From Phycisphaerae bacterium (GTDB lineage Bacteria > Chloroflexota > Anaerolineae > 4572-78 > J111), in assembly GCA_028285035.1 (NCBI GenBank), contig JANQQF010000141.1, forward strand, positions 1 through 18,117: a stretch of DNA of 18,117 bases, given 5' to 3'. Shown piece by piece: positions 7,355 through 15,011 of the stretch. The first letter of the stretch is position 1. The number at the start of each line of letters is the position of its first letter. The position numbers were made by a program, and so were the translations under genes. The notes below the pieces were generated by a model that saw only the letters and a program-made list of their open reading frames with translations, was not told the origin of the DNA and made no database searches.

Positions 7355-8545
7355 ATGGCCAAACGGATTGGGTTGTTAACCGGTGGTGGTGATGCATCAG
7401 GCTTAAACTATTGTTTGAAGACGATTGTTAATAACGCCATCGATCAAGGCTTTGAAGTCGTGGGCATTCGCAAAGGCTGGGAAGGGCTGATCAATTATGA
7501 TCCCGAAGAGCCAGTGACTCATACCGATAATGCGATGATTTTGACCAAACCGAAAGTGCGTGATATTGATCGTTCTTCTGGCTCCTTTTTGCACTCCAGC
7601 CGGGTGAATCCAGCCAAGGTCAAATCAAACGATGCTCCTGTCTTTCTCCGCGTCAGCGGGGACGATACGCCCTTGGACTTGACCAACCACATCAAACGAG
7701 TCATTGATAATCTGCAACTGGAAGGATTGATTGTTGTAGGCAATGATACCGCTCTAAGTTACGCCGCTCGTCTGAGCCAGGAGGGGGTGCCCGTGGTGGG
7801 AATTCCGAAATCAGTCCACAACGACATCCCCGGTACCGTTTACTGTCTGGGCTTTTCAACCGCCGTGCGCCGTGGGGTTGAGTTTATTCACGAAATTCGG
7901 GATATTGCGGCTTCACGAGAAGAGATTGCAGTTGTTTCCGTGGCTGGGCAAGGTTCTGGTTTGGCCACAATGGTCATCTCTCTCTTTGCCGGGGTTGATC
8001 GCACCCTCATTCCTGAGGTTCCGTTTGACCCCAATCGCCTCGTTGATATGTTGAAGCAAGATAAGCGGTTGAATCCGAGTAACTACGCCATTTTGACTTT
8101 GAGTGAAGGGGCTCGAATGGAGGCGGCTTTCACCGAACAGTATGGGGCTGAACTGACAATCGCTGAAGATGCAGGGGAGTGGATGCCAGATCACGGCGCA
8201 CAAATTGCCCGTATTTTGGAAGAAATTGCTGGAGAGCGAATTTTAGTTCAACCCCTCTCCTATTTGGTCCGCACAGGCCGTCCCGATGGCTGGGATCTCG
8301 TGGCTGCTACCAATTTTGCTAATATCGCAGTCGATTTATTGGCCTCAGGTGAAACAGGGCAAATGGTTGTCTTTCGACCGTTTGGGCAAGGTCCTGGTCA
8401 CGACTCTCTTGATATCGTGACCAAGCCTAATCCACGAACCCCAGCCCAACTTTACGATGCTGACAACTACAAACCCGATCCCAACATATTCCGAGCGGTT
8501 CGGGCGGCTGAAATGCAAATGGCTAGTAATCTCTCAGCGGAATAG
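7355..8545 (+). CDS. Phosphofructokinase-fold protein with altered catalytic residues
   Basis: A 396-residue member of the 6-phosphofructokinase (PfkA/PPi-PFK) family, by overall pattern: N-terminal KRIGLLTGGGDASGLN, FLHSSRVNP, GIPKSVHNDIPGTVY followed by CLGFSTA, and LSEGA. Key positions differ from active enzymes. The GGDGS/GGDDT metal loop reads VGNDT, with N130 in place of the Mg-binding Asp and D131 as in PPi-type enzymes. The catalytic TIDND reads SVHND, with H155 in place of the general-base Asp. The substrate loop MGR reads AGQ (197-199). Either it phosphorylates a different substrate or it is a non-catalytic, ligand-binding relative, so calling it pfkA would be unsafe. GAGGTG precedes the ATG. 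The next gene starts nine bases after its stop, so it heads the ABC transporter operon. Confidence 0.85.
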   Translation: MAKRIGLLTGGGDASGLNYCLKTIVNNAIDQGFEVVGIRKGWEGLINYDPEEPVTHTDNAMILTKPKVRDIDRSSGSFLHSSRVNPAKVKSNDAPVFLRVSGDDTPLDLTNHIKRVIDNLQLEGLIVVGNDTALSYAARLSQEGVPVVGIPKSVHNDIPGTVYCLGFSTAVRRGVEFIHEIRDIAASREEIAVVSVAGQGSGLATMVISLFAGVDRTLIPEVPFDPNRLVDMLKQDKRLNPSNYAILTLSEGARMEAAFTEQYGAELTIAEDAGEWMPDHGAQIARILEEIAGERILVQPLSYLVRTGRPDGWDLVAATNFANIAVDLLASGETGQMVVFRPFGQGPGHDSLDIVTKPNPRTPAQLYDADNYKPDPNIFRAVRAAEMQMASNLSAE

Positions 8546-8554
8546 GAGCATCTG

Positions 8555-9280
8555 ATGGCTGACTTCGACCGATCCGCACCTGTTGTTGATGTGCAGAATG
8601 TGGTCAAGAAATTCTCGCTGGGTACGACCGAGATCACCATTTTGAAGGGGATCTCCTTTCAGGTGTACGCGGGCGAATTTGTCATCATCGTTGGCCCTTC
8701 CGGCAATGGAAAATCAACCTTGCTTAATATGTGCAACGGCATCGATTACCCCAGCGATGGTAAGGTCATCGTCACTGGCCGTGACATCCATGAGATGAAC
8801 GCCAATGATCAATCGCTATGGCGGGGGGAGTTTGTCGGCATTATTTTTCAATTCTTCCAAATGATGCCTTCATTGACCCTGCTCAACAATGTGATGCTGC
8901 CGATGGAACTAGCTGGAAAATATCGAGGTAGGGAACGCCGAGAGCGAGCCGAGCATCTGCTCGATATGGTTGGGCTAATTGAGCAGAAAGACAAATTGCC
9001 GAGTATGGTCAGCGGGGGGCAGCAGCAGCGAGCAGCGATTTCGCGAGCCTTAGCCAATGACCCTCCCTTACTCATCGCCGATGAACCGACTGGCAACCTT
9101 GACCCCAAATCCGCCCAGATGGTTTTCGACATTTTTCAGAATTTGGTTAACGAAGGCAAAACCATCATGATGGTCACCCACGACAAAGAGTTGGCCGCGC
9201 AGGTCTCTCGTCAAATTGAAATTGTGAACGGGCGCATCACCCGTGATGAGAATCGCTCTAAAAACTGGGCAGGTCGATGA
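8555..9280 (+). CDS. ABC transporter ATP-binding protein, LolD/MacB type (first of two)
   Basis: A 241-residue nucleotide-binding subunit of the LolD/MacB/FtsE class, which powers FtsX-like permeases at the cytoplasmic membrane. All motifs are intact: Walker A GPSGNGKST (47-55), Q-loop Q99 in IIFQFFQ, signature VSGGQQQR (152-159), Walker B LLIADEPTGNLD with D176 and E177, and H-loop H209 in MVTHD. The segment MPSLTLLNNVMLPMELAG is typical of the class. AGGAG lies six bases before the ATG and nine bases after the PFK-like stop. It is closely similar to the next ATPase, with shared stretches such as VGIIFQFFQM and VSGGQQQR, indicating tandem duplication. The likely partner is the permease at 11029. 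The transported substrate cannot be told. Confidence 0.93.
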   Translation: MADFDRSAPVVDVQNVVKKFSLGTTEITILKGISFQVYAGEFVIIVGPSGNGKSTLLNMCNGIDYPSDGKVIVTGRDIHEMNANDQSLWRGEFVGIIFQFFQMMPSLTLLNNVMLPMELAGKYRGRERRERAEHLLDMVGLIEQKDKLPSMVSGGQQQRAAISRALANDPPLLIADEPTGNLDPKSAQMVFDIFQNLVNEGKTIMMVTHDKELAAQVSRQIEIVNGRITRDENRSKNWAGR

Positions 9281-9286
9281 TTAATA

Positions 9287-9307
9287 ATTGTGAATTGTGA
9301 ATAGTGA
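9287..9307 (+). repeat. Three tandem 7-bp units between the two ATPase genes
   Basis: ATTGTGA, ATTGTGA, ATAGTGA in direct tandem, in the 51-bp gap between the duplicated ATPase genes. The gap is AT-rich and lacks a recognisable ribosome site. Simple heptamer repeats of this kind change copy number by slippage. No function is evident. Confidence 0.5.
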
Positions 9308-9331
9308 ATTTTTTGCTGGCTATTTATTGTA

Positions 9332-10081
9332 ATGTTGGATAATGAAAAGCGAATGACAGCAGCAGATAGCAAAGAACCCATTATCGTCGTAAAAGATGTG
9401 AAAAAGAGTTTCCCAGTCGGTGATGGTGAGGTCACCATCTTAAAGGGGATTTCCTTTGAAATTGGAACAGGCGAGTTTGTCTCCATCGTCGGCCCTTCAG
9501 GCAATGGGAAATCAACCCTGCTCAACATGATTACGGGAATTGATCGACCCACGGGGGGCGATTTGATTGTAACTGGCCAGGATTTGAACAAGCTGAGCGA
9601 GAATCAACTTGCTTTGTGGCGACGTAATCATGTTGGCATTATTTTTCAATTCTTTCAAATGATCCCCCCCTTGACACTCCTCGAAAATGTCGTTCTACCG
9701 ATGGATTTGGCCAATAAATACAGTGTCAAGGAGCGGTACGAGCGGGCGATGTATCTGCTAGACCGTGTGGGGCTGGCCGAGCAAGCCAACAAATTGCCCA
9801 ATGCAGTGAGCGGGGGACAGCAGCAGCGGGCTGGCATCGCCCGGGCTGTGGCTGTCGATCCCCCATTCATCGTGGGGGATGAGCCAACAGGTCGCCTCGA
9901 CCCAGCTGGGGCCGAGGTTTGCTTCGAACTCTTTGAAGAGTGGGTGACCGAGGGCAAGACGATGTTGATGGTCACCCACGACAAAGCCTTGGCGGACCGA
10001 GTGGCTCGTAAAATTGAAATTGTCGAGGGCTATGTTGTTCGAGATGAGTATATCGGGCGCGGCGATTGGGCTGGGAGTTAG
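9332..10081 (+). CDS. ABC transporter ATP-binding protein, LolD/MacB type (second of two)
   Basis: A 249-residue paralogue of the preceding ATPase. Walker A GPSGNGKST (54-62), Q106 in IIFQFFQ, signature VSGGQQQR (159-166), Walker B PFIVGDEPTGRLD with D183 and E184, and H216 in MVTHD are all present, so it should hydrolyse ATP. The D-loop region reads GRLDPAGA instead of GNLDPKSA in its partner. Start choice is uncertain: ATG at 9332 gives 249 residues, while ATG at 9353 (residue 8) gives 242. Neither has a good ribosome site, unlike every other gene in the operon. Together with the first ATPase it could form a heterodimeric ATPase pair for the two-module permease at 11029. The next gene starts nine bases after its stop. 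Confidence 0.92.
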   Translation: MLDNEKRMTAADSKEPIIVVKDVKKSFPVGDGEVTILKGISFEIGTGEFVSIVGPSGNGKSTLLNMITGIDRPTGGDLIVTGQDLNKLSENQLALWRRNHVGIIFQFFQMIPPLTLLENVVLPMDLANKYSVKERYERAMYLLDRVGLAEQANKLPNAVSGGQQQRAGIARAVAVDPPFIVGDEPTGRLDPAGAEVCFELFEEWVTEGKTMLMVTHDKALADRVARKIEIVEGYVVRDEYIGRGDWAGS

Positions 10082-10090
10082 GGGGATCAG

Positions 10091-10738
10091 ATGAAAATCA
10101 CAAACGAAACAACCACCACCCTGACCGTTAAAACACATGATCGCACCCTGCTCTGGATTTTTGGCATCATCCTCTTGCTGGCCGGGATTTTGATTGTCAC
10201 CTTCATTCGCGCACGAACTCTGACTGTCGATGAACTCCGCCCGCCACAACTGATTTTTCAAACCGACCCAGATGCGGTGCCTTTGGAAGATATCGGTAAA
10301 GATGCCACCTTTCGTTTTGCCTATGATGTCACCCAGCGCACTGTTGCGGGGCGACGACCATTTATTTTGCTTGGTGCCTTGGCGGTGATTGGTGGGCTGA
10401 TTATTGTGCTTGGCCCGCATCGCGGCAGTACATTTGTCTTTGATAAAGATCAACAATCGCTGACGATGAAGCACTCTCGCTCGTTTTTTCGCACCCATAC
10501 TGAACAGGTTCCCCTCGGCGATATTTCCGAGGTGCGGGTTGAACGGGATCGCGCCCGTAACAGTAAGAATGGGCAAAATTATGGAGTCAATCTGGTGGTC
10601 AGCCACACCGAAGGGACGCCCTTGACCCGAAATTATATCAACTACAAAACTGTCCACCCTTTGAGCGCAGGCTTTCATTTTGATTATGAGCAATGTCAGG
10701 CTTTGGTGGATCGGATTTGGGGGTTTGTTAACAAGTAG
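10091..10738 (+). CDS. Two-span membrane protein of unknown function in the ABC operon
   Basis: A 215-residue protein I do not assign to a family. It has TM helices at about 19-39 (TLLWIFGIILLLAGILIV) and 90-109 (PFILLGALAVIGGLIIVLG). A segment of about 50 residues separates them. The C-terminal part (about 113-215) alternates short beta-like strands: STFVFDKDQQSLTMKHS, then VPLGDISEVRVERD, then GVNLVVSHTEG. This strand pattern resembles the PH-like domains of bacterial membrane proteins, but that is only an impression of layout. A G-rich ribosome site (GGGGG, 10081-10085) lies five bases before the ATG, nine bases after the second ATPase. Its place between ATPases and permease suggests an accessory subunit of the same transporter. 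A repeat element follows directly after its stop. Confidence 0.85.
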   Translation: MKITNETTTTLTVKTHDRTLLWIFGIILLLAGILIVTFIRARTLTVDELRPPQLIFQTDPDAVPLEDIGKDATFRFAYDVTQRTVAGRRPFILLGALAVIGGLIIVLGPHRGSTFVFDKDQQSLTMKHSRSFFRTHTEQVPLGDISEVRVERDRARNSKNGQNYGVNLVVSHTEGTPLTRNYINYKTVHPLSAGFHFDYEQCQALVDRIWGFVNK

Positions 10739-10740
10739 CT

Positions 10741-11007
10741 GCATGTCATTCCGAGAAATCGAGAAGGCGGACGTGTACCTTCTACAAAAAGAAAGAAACA
10801 TCGGACCAGGTCACTCCCGCGTGCTTTTAGCGGGAGTCCACCGTTCGTTATCCCTGGTCAGTGGATACCCGACAACTTCATTCGGGTATGACACAAAACA
10901 GCTAGTTTCGTAGGAGCGAATAGCGAGGAGTTCGCCCAAGTATCCGATTGCAAAAGAGCGTTCGGGAGGATTTCTCACTTCATTTCATTCCGTTCGAAAT
11001 TATCTGT
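10741..11007 (+). repeat. Dispersed MITE-like repeat, copy B (long form), inside the ABC operon
   Basis: About 267 bp, same orientation as copy A. It has the left end GCATGTCATTCCGA (10741-10754) and CCTTCTACAAAAAGAAAGAA starting at 10778. Hairpin ACTCCCGC/GCGGGAGT lies at 10813-10820 and 10830-10837, and hairpin ATACCCGA/TCGGGTAT at 10865-10872 and 10882-10889. The right end TCGAAATTATCTGT (10994-11007) is a decayed inverted copy of the left end (9 of 14 matching). It fills almost the entire 290-bp gap between the two-span protein and the permease. No credible ORF is present. Confidence 0.7.
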
Positions 11008-11028
11008 TGACCACACACAGAGGCAACT

Positions 11029-13428
11029 ATGCTAAAAGGTGTTCTGCGGAAAAAAATATGGAGCGATTTGTTCGACAATATGAGTCGAACGATCCAGGCA
11101 GTGTTGACGATCGCGATTGGGGCCATTGCCGTGGGGGCAATCACCGGAGCCACGGAGTTGATTCAGCAGGATATTTCCACAAACTGGTTGCCAAATAATC
11201 CCGCCTCGATTGTACTGCGCCTTGGGGATGAGGGCATCGAGCAGGAATTAGTCGAAACCATTGAGAAATTCCCTGAGGTCGAGCAGGCGGAAGGTACGAT
11301 GAGCCTGAGTATCAAATGGCGACGCAGCCCCAACGAGTCTTGGCGTCCGGCTGAGTTGCAAGCGCGAGAGGATTATCAGGAACAAAAACTGTACACCCTG
11401 CGCCTTGAGGAGGGCAATTGGCCGACTAATCAAATTTTGACGGTAAACCGGGGCTATGGTATCGAAGCGGGCGAAACACTGCTAATTGAGGTTGATGATA
11501 AAGAGCGGCAGGTGCCCATCGGTGGGGTGACTTGGATGATCAATGGTCCCCCGCCCGCCTTTGCTGATGTGCCGACCTTTTTTGCGACCAAAGAGTATTT
11601 CTCCGACATCACCGGACAGTCTGGCTTTACCACCCTCAATGCCTCGATCCCTGGCGAATACGATGAAAATCGGGCCGAAGTCGCCGCAGCGTTGATTGAG
11701 GATGAAATCGAAGGGCAGGACGTGGCGGTTTATCCCGGCACCTTTGATAACACCAAGGTAATCTTGCCAGATAAACATCCCGCGCAAGACCCAATCAACG
11801 GTCTTTTCTTCATCTTGCAGATTATGGCCTTTGCCGCCTTGATCCTGGGATTACTTTTGGTGTTCAACATTATCACGGCCATCATCAGCCAGCAAGTATC
11901 ACAAATTGGGGTGTTGAAGGCAATCGGGGCCACCCGAGGCCAAATCTTGACCTTGTACTACACCACCGTATTTGTCTACGGCATTTTGGCCGCCTTGGTG
12001 TCGCTTCCATTGGGGGCACTCGGGGCGCATGGCTTGCGGAATTTTATGGTGACGTTTATTGGGATGGATACTGGCCCACTCGGTATTTCGCTACAATCCG
12101 TACTGTTTCAATTAGGCATCGCGATTTTAGCCCCGCTAATCATCGCTACCCAGCCGATTTTGCAGGGGGCGGGGATTACGGTGCGTGAGGCGATCAGTAC
12201 CTACGGGTTGACCGGCGGTGGTGGTTTGTTGGATCGACTGATTGCCAAATTAACCTTTTTATCTCGCATGATCTCAATGGCGATTAGTAACACCTTCCGC
12301 AATAAACTGCGCGTTGTAATGACCCAAGTGACTTTGGTTGGGGCGGGGGTGCTGTTCATCGCTGTACTGAGTACCCAAACCTCGATCAGCTTCACCTACC
12401 GTGATGTGCTGTTTGATCTGCTCAACACCAATATCATTCTCGGCTTTGAGCGTGAGGAGCGTATCTCCGCTGTAGAACGATTAGCTCAAGAGACCGAACC
12501 GAACCTGACCACGACCGAAATGTGGACCAGTGCCAGTGGCGAGGCTCGGTTGGGTGGGGCCGCCGAAGCCTTTGATGATCGAAATGTTAGTGTGACCGGG
12601 ATGCCGATCCCTTCGGCGGTCTATCAGCCCCGCATTCAAGAAGGCCGTTGGTTGACCGAGGAAGATACCTACGCGGTGGTGATGACTACTAGTGAGGCTG
12701 CCGAAATTGGGGTTGGGGTTGGCGATGTCATCACCCTCGACATCCCGCTTAAACGGGCCTCCAATTGGCAGGTCATCGGCCTAATTTTTGATCCGATCAG
12801 CAATCGACGGATTATCGTGCCGTTGGAAACATTGCTTGTCGAGCTACGTCAAACGGGACAGGCTCGCGATTTATATGCCGAAACCCCAACCGAGAGTCCC
12901 GAACAAGATATCCAGGTCGCGGCGAATTTGCGAACGTCCTTTGAAGGCCAAGGTTATGATATGGTGGCTAGCAACACCGATACCTTGCAGCAAACCAGCG
13001 ATGAGACGATTAGCACGCTGAATATCATCATCTACCTGCTTTTGATTATGGCGACAGTCATCGCCATCGTCGGGGGAATTTCCCTGAGCGGAGTGTTGTC
13101 CATCAACGTGCTCGAGCGCCGCGTCGAAATCGGTATCCTGCGCTCCATTGGGGCCTCCAATCGGGCCATCGCCACCCTCTTTATCACCGAAGGCTTGCTC
13201 CTGGCTTGGCTCAGTTGGCTGATCGTTGTCCCGCTTAGCTTCCCGGTGAGCAATCTCTTAACCACTGCTGTCGGTACCGTCCTCGATAGTGAGTTGGTCT
13301 TTGACTACTCCATCTCCAGTATCTGGATTTGGTTTGTTATTGTGACAATTTTGGGCGTTGTGGCCAGTTGGTTCCCCTCTCGCGGTGCCATCCAGGTCAG
13401 TGTGCGTGAGAGCTTGTCGTATGAGTAG
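11029..13428 (+). CDS. FtsX-like ABC permease with two permease modules
   Basis: A 799-residue integral membrane protein of the MacB/LolCE/FtsX class. It is an internal duplication. Each half has one TM helix, a large extracytoplasmic domain and three further TM helices. Predicted spans are about 21-43, 259-285, 306-331, 357-380, then 430-450, 664-690, 717-744 and 763-783. The cytoplasmic coupling segments after the second and sixth helices carry the FtsX-type motif: SQIGVLKAIGATRGQI and VEIGILRSIGASNRAI. Such permeases work by mechanotransmission or substrate extrusion rather than classical import. GAGG lies about six bases before the ATG. It is the last gene of the operon. The two encoded ATPases match its two modules. 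Substrate unknown. Confidence 0.93.
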   Translation: MLKGVLRKKIWSDLFDNMSRTIQAVLTIAIGAIAVGAITGATELIQQDISTNWLPNNPASIVLRLGDEGIEQELVETIEKFPEVEQAEGTMSLSIKWRRSPNESWRPAELQAREDYQEQKLYTLRLEEGNWPTNQILTVNRGYGIEAGETLLIEVDDKERQVPIGGVTWMINGPPPAFADVPTFFATKEYFSDITGQSGFTTLNASIPGEYDENRAEVAAALIEDEIEGQDVAVYPGTFDNTKVILPDKHPAQDPINGLFFILQIMAFAALILGLLLVFNIITAIISQQVSQIGVLKAIGATRGQILTLYYTTVFVYGILAALVSLPLGALGAHGLRNFMVTFIGMDTGPLGISLQSVLFQLGIAILAPLIIATQPILQGAGITVREAISTYGLTGGGGLLDRLIAKLTFLSRMISMAISNTFRNKLRVVMTQVTLVGAGVLFIAVLSTQTSISFTYRDVLFDLLNTNIILGFEREERISAVERLAQETEPNLTTTEMWTSASGEARLGGAAEAFDDRNVSVTGMPIPSAVYQPRIQEGRWLTEEDTYAVVMTTSEAAEIGVGVGDVITLDIPLKRASNWQVIGLIFDPISNRRIIVPLETLLVELRQTGQARDLYAETPTESPEQDIQVAANLRTSFEGQGYDMVASNTDTLQQTSDETISTLNIIIYLLLIMATVIAIVGGISLSGVLSINVLERRVEIGILRSIGASNRAIATLFITEGLLLAWLSWLIVVPLSFPVSNLLTTAVGTVLDSELVFDYSISSIWIWFVIVTILGVVASWFPSRGAIQVSVRESLSYE

Positions 13429-13472
13429 AGCCGCACACTGGTTATGTGTATTCCCAAAAAGTGTTGGATTAA

Positions 13473-13509
13473 GTCATTCCTGCGTGCTTTTGGTAGGGAG
13501 CATTTTTTT
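13473..13509 (+). terminator. Repeat-derived hairpin with T-run (degenerate half copy D)
   Basis: GTCATTCCTGCGTGCTTTTG (13473-13492) followed by GTAGGGAG matches the first hairpin of copies A and B. Arms 13477-13483 and 13493-13499 still pair, and one C-G pair of copies A/B is replaced by T-A (13481 with 13495). A run of seven T (13503-13509) follows four bases after the stem, which makes it a plausible Rho-independent terminator for the ABC operon ending at 13428. Confidence 0.55.
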
Positions 13510-13535
13510 GTAACCCAGTAGACGTTTGGTCCAGA

Positions 13536-14243
13536 TTATCCAAAAGCACACGACTGAATCATGCCCTCTTTATCTGGCTCGAGATCAGCAGGCAGATCCT
13601 CTACGCTACAGTATATAGCATCTTTGAAGTTGGCCCCGTCCCACTTGACGCTATACAGCGCGGCTCTGGCCAAATTAGCCCCGCTCAGATCAGCCCCGCT
13701 CAGGTCAGCTCCACTCAGATTAGCGTCCTGCAAGTAAAACCCTGCTAAGTTGGCCCCGCTTAGATCAGCCCCCACCAATTCAACTTTATGGTTCCCCACC
13801 TCGATTAATCTTGCCTCATATAGAAATTGCACGACAGTAGTTTTACGTGCCGGGTCAAGATTACTCAAAACAGTTAAGGTTCGTGCTCTGGCTAGATTTT
13901 GCTCTTTTGACCAGTACTCGGACTCAAGTAAATTTTCGTTAAGCAAGAGATCACCCATCGTATCCAGATAGGATTGTAGGGCCTCCTCTTGGGCACGATC
14001 TTCTTCAATCTGAAGTTGTCTGGCGTCGAGTTGCATGTTGAAGAAGAATCCGCCAGCAGCTAATATCAATGGAACAATAAGTAAGTTCATAAAATCCCAT
14101 AAGGTCTTGCCCTTGAATCCTGGTAGCCCGCGAACAAACTCACCACAATTAATACATTTTTTAGCCTTATGCATTATGGGTTCGCCACAAATCGGGCACG
14201 GTTTTTTCGTTGCACTTGCTCCAGATACTTGCTCATTACTCAT
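13536..14243 (-). CDS. Zinc-ribbon, transmembrane, pentapeptide-repeat protein
   Basis: A 235-residue protein in three parts. First is a zinc ribbon, CPICGEP then CINCGE (C16, C19, C30, C33). Next is one TM helix (about 50-70, [18 protein letters not shown]). The rest is cytoplasmic or external, with a segment [20 protein letters not shown] followed by [10 protein letters not shown] that I associate with pentapeptide proteins of Cyanobacteria and Chloroflexota. Pentapeptide repeats follow (about 155-209, consensus A(D/N)LSG), which fold into a square beta helix. The function of such proteins is mostly unknown. The ATG at 14243 is preferred: AAGGA lies about eight bases upstream. The in-frame GTG 24 bases earlier would place this ribosome site inside the gene. 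The repeats are 15-bp tandem units at DNA level near 13676-13770. Confidence 0.85.
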   Translation of the reverse strand: MSNEQVSGASATKKPCPICGEPIMHKAKKCINCGEFVRGLPGFKGKTLWDFMNLLIVPLILAAGGFFFNMQLDARQLQIEEDRAQEEALQSYLDTMGDLLLNENLLESEYWSKEQNLARARTLTVLSNLDPARKTTVVQFLYEARLIEVGNHKVELVGADLSGANLAGFYLQDANLSGADLSGADLSGANLARAALYSVKWDGANFKDAIYCSVEDLPADLEPDKEGMIQSCAFG

Positions 14244-14354
14244 TGTTTTATTCCTTGTCCTTCGCACACCTGAGCCGAAAATTTGAGGTTATGTAGAGTA
14301 GGAGTCTACGTCAAGAAAGAAGATGCGCCAAATTGTTAGGGAAACAGTCAAAAT

Positions 14355-14927
14355 TTATTCATTAACAAGGGCTGCTACATCACTGCGTGATTGACAGTGA
14401 ACGAGTTTTGCAGCGTGCGACCCCAAATAGTGAGCGATGGTGGCACGGCTAGTGGCCCCATCATCATCCGGGGAGGTCGGTACTCTCACCTCGGGGTCAA
14501 CACAAAAGCGATGGGACCAACGCAGGAACCCCAGTAATCTAAGTAATCCGGGATGCCGATTGGTGCCCGCCCAACTGAGCCTAATATGACGGGTGAAGAT
14601 CCGCCACAGGGCGAGGGGCCAGGGTAAATCAAGCCAGATAATGACATCAGCCGCCTCAATCAAGTCTTCCACCCACCATAAAAAAGCCCCTTCTGTGACC
14701 CAATGCGGCTGGCTCAGGATTTGGGCGATATCTGCTTGCCTTTGCGCTGAAGCGCGTTTGGCTCCTGAGCCACCTTCATACCCAATTTCATCTAAATCGT
14801 AAGCGGTGGTATTCAAGGCCTCCGCTAATGTTTGGGCTAGCGTTGTTTTGCCGCTGCCAGGCCCGCCAATGATGTGGATACGATAGATTTGATCCTGCCG
14901 GTCGTCAAAAAGTGGAGAGAAATTCAT
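14355..14927 (-). CDS. P-loop NTPase of the FlaR/adenylate-kinase-like group
   Basis: A 190-residue cytoplasmic nucleoside-binding protein. It has Walker A GGPGSGKTT (21-29) directly after a beta strand (YRIHIIG). An Asp-rich segment YDLDEIGY follows, where a kinase would bind the acceptor. Then come VTEGAFLWW and VIIWLDLPW, typical of the FlaR topology-modulation/shikimate- or adenylate-kinase-like families, and a basic lid-like stretch RIFTRHIRLSWAGTNRHPG. The lid probably supplies arginines for phosphoryl transfer. The acceptor cannot be inferred. GAGGGTG lies about six bases before the ATG. It is separated from both neighbours by 80-110 bp, so it is likely transcribed alone. Confidence 0.85.
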   Translation of the reverse strand: MNFSPLFDDRQDQIYRIHIIGGPGSGKTTLAQTLAEALNTTAYDLDEIGYEGGSGAKRASAQRQADIAQILSQPHWVTEGAFLWWVEDLIEAADVIIWLDLPWPLALWRIFTRHIRLSWAGTNRHPGLLRLLGFLRWSHRFCVDPEVRVPTSPDDDGATSRATIAHYLGSHAAKLVHCQSRSDVAALVNE

Positions 14928-15011
14928 AATTCACCCTCGCGAACCCCTCTTTTATACCATTTGATCAACTCTGCCGCTGGGATTTGTCTCAATTAAAGCT
15001 CCGTATACTAG

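Noticed and set aside
9758..10801. 347-codon minus-strand frame opposite the second ATPase and the two-span protein
   Set aside because: It begins inside repeat copy B and runs antisense to the C-terminal part of an unmistakable ABC ATPase and a gene with ribosome site and TM helices. No recognisable domain.
13676..13770. Short tandem DNA repeats as a possible CRISPR or minisatellite
   Set aside because: The 15-bp periodicity is explained by the A(D/N)LSG pentapeptides of the coding sequence.
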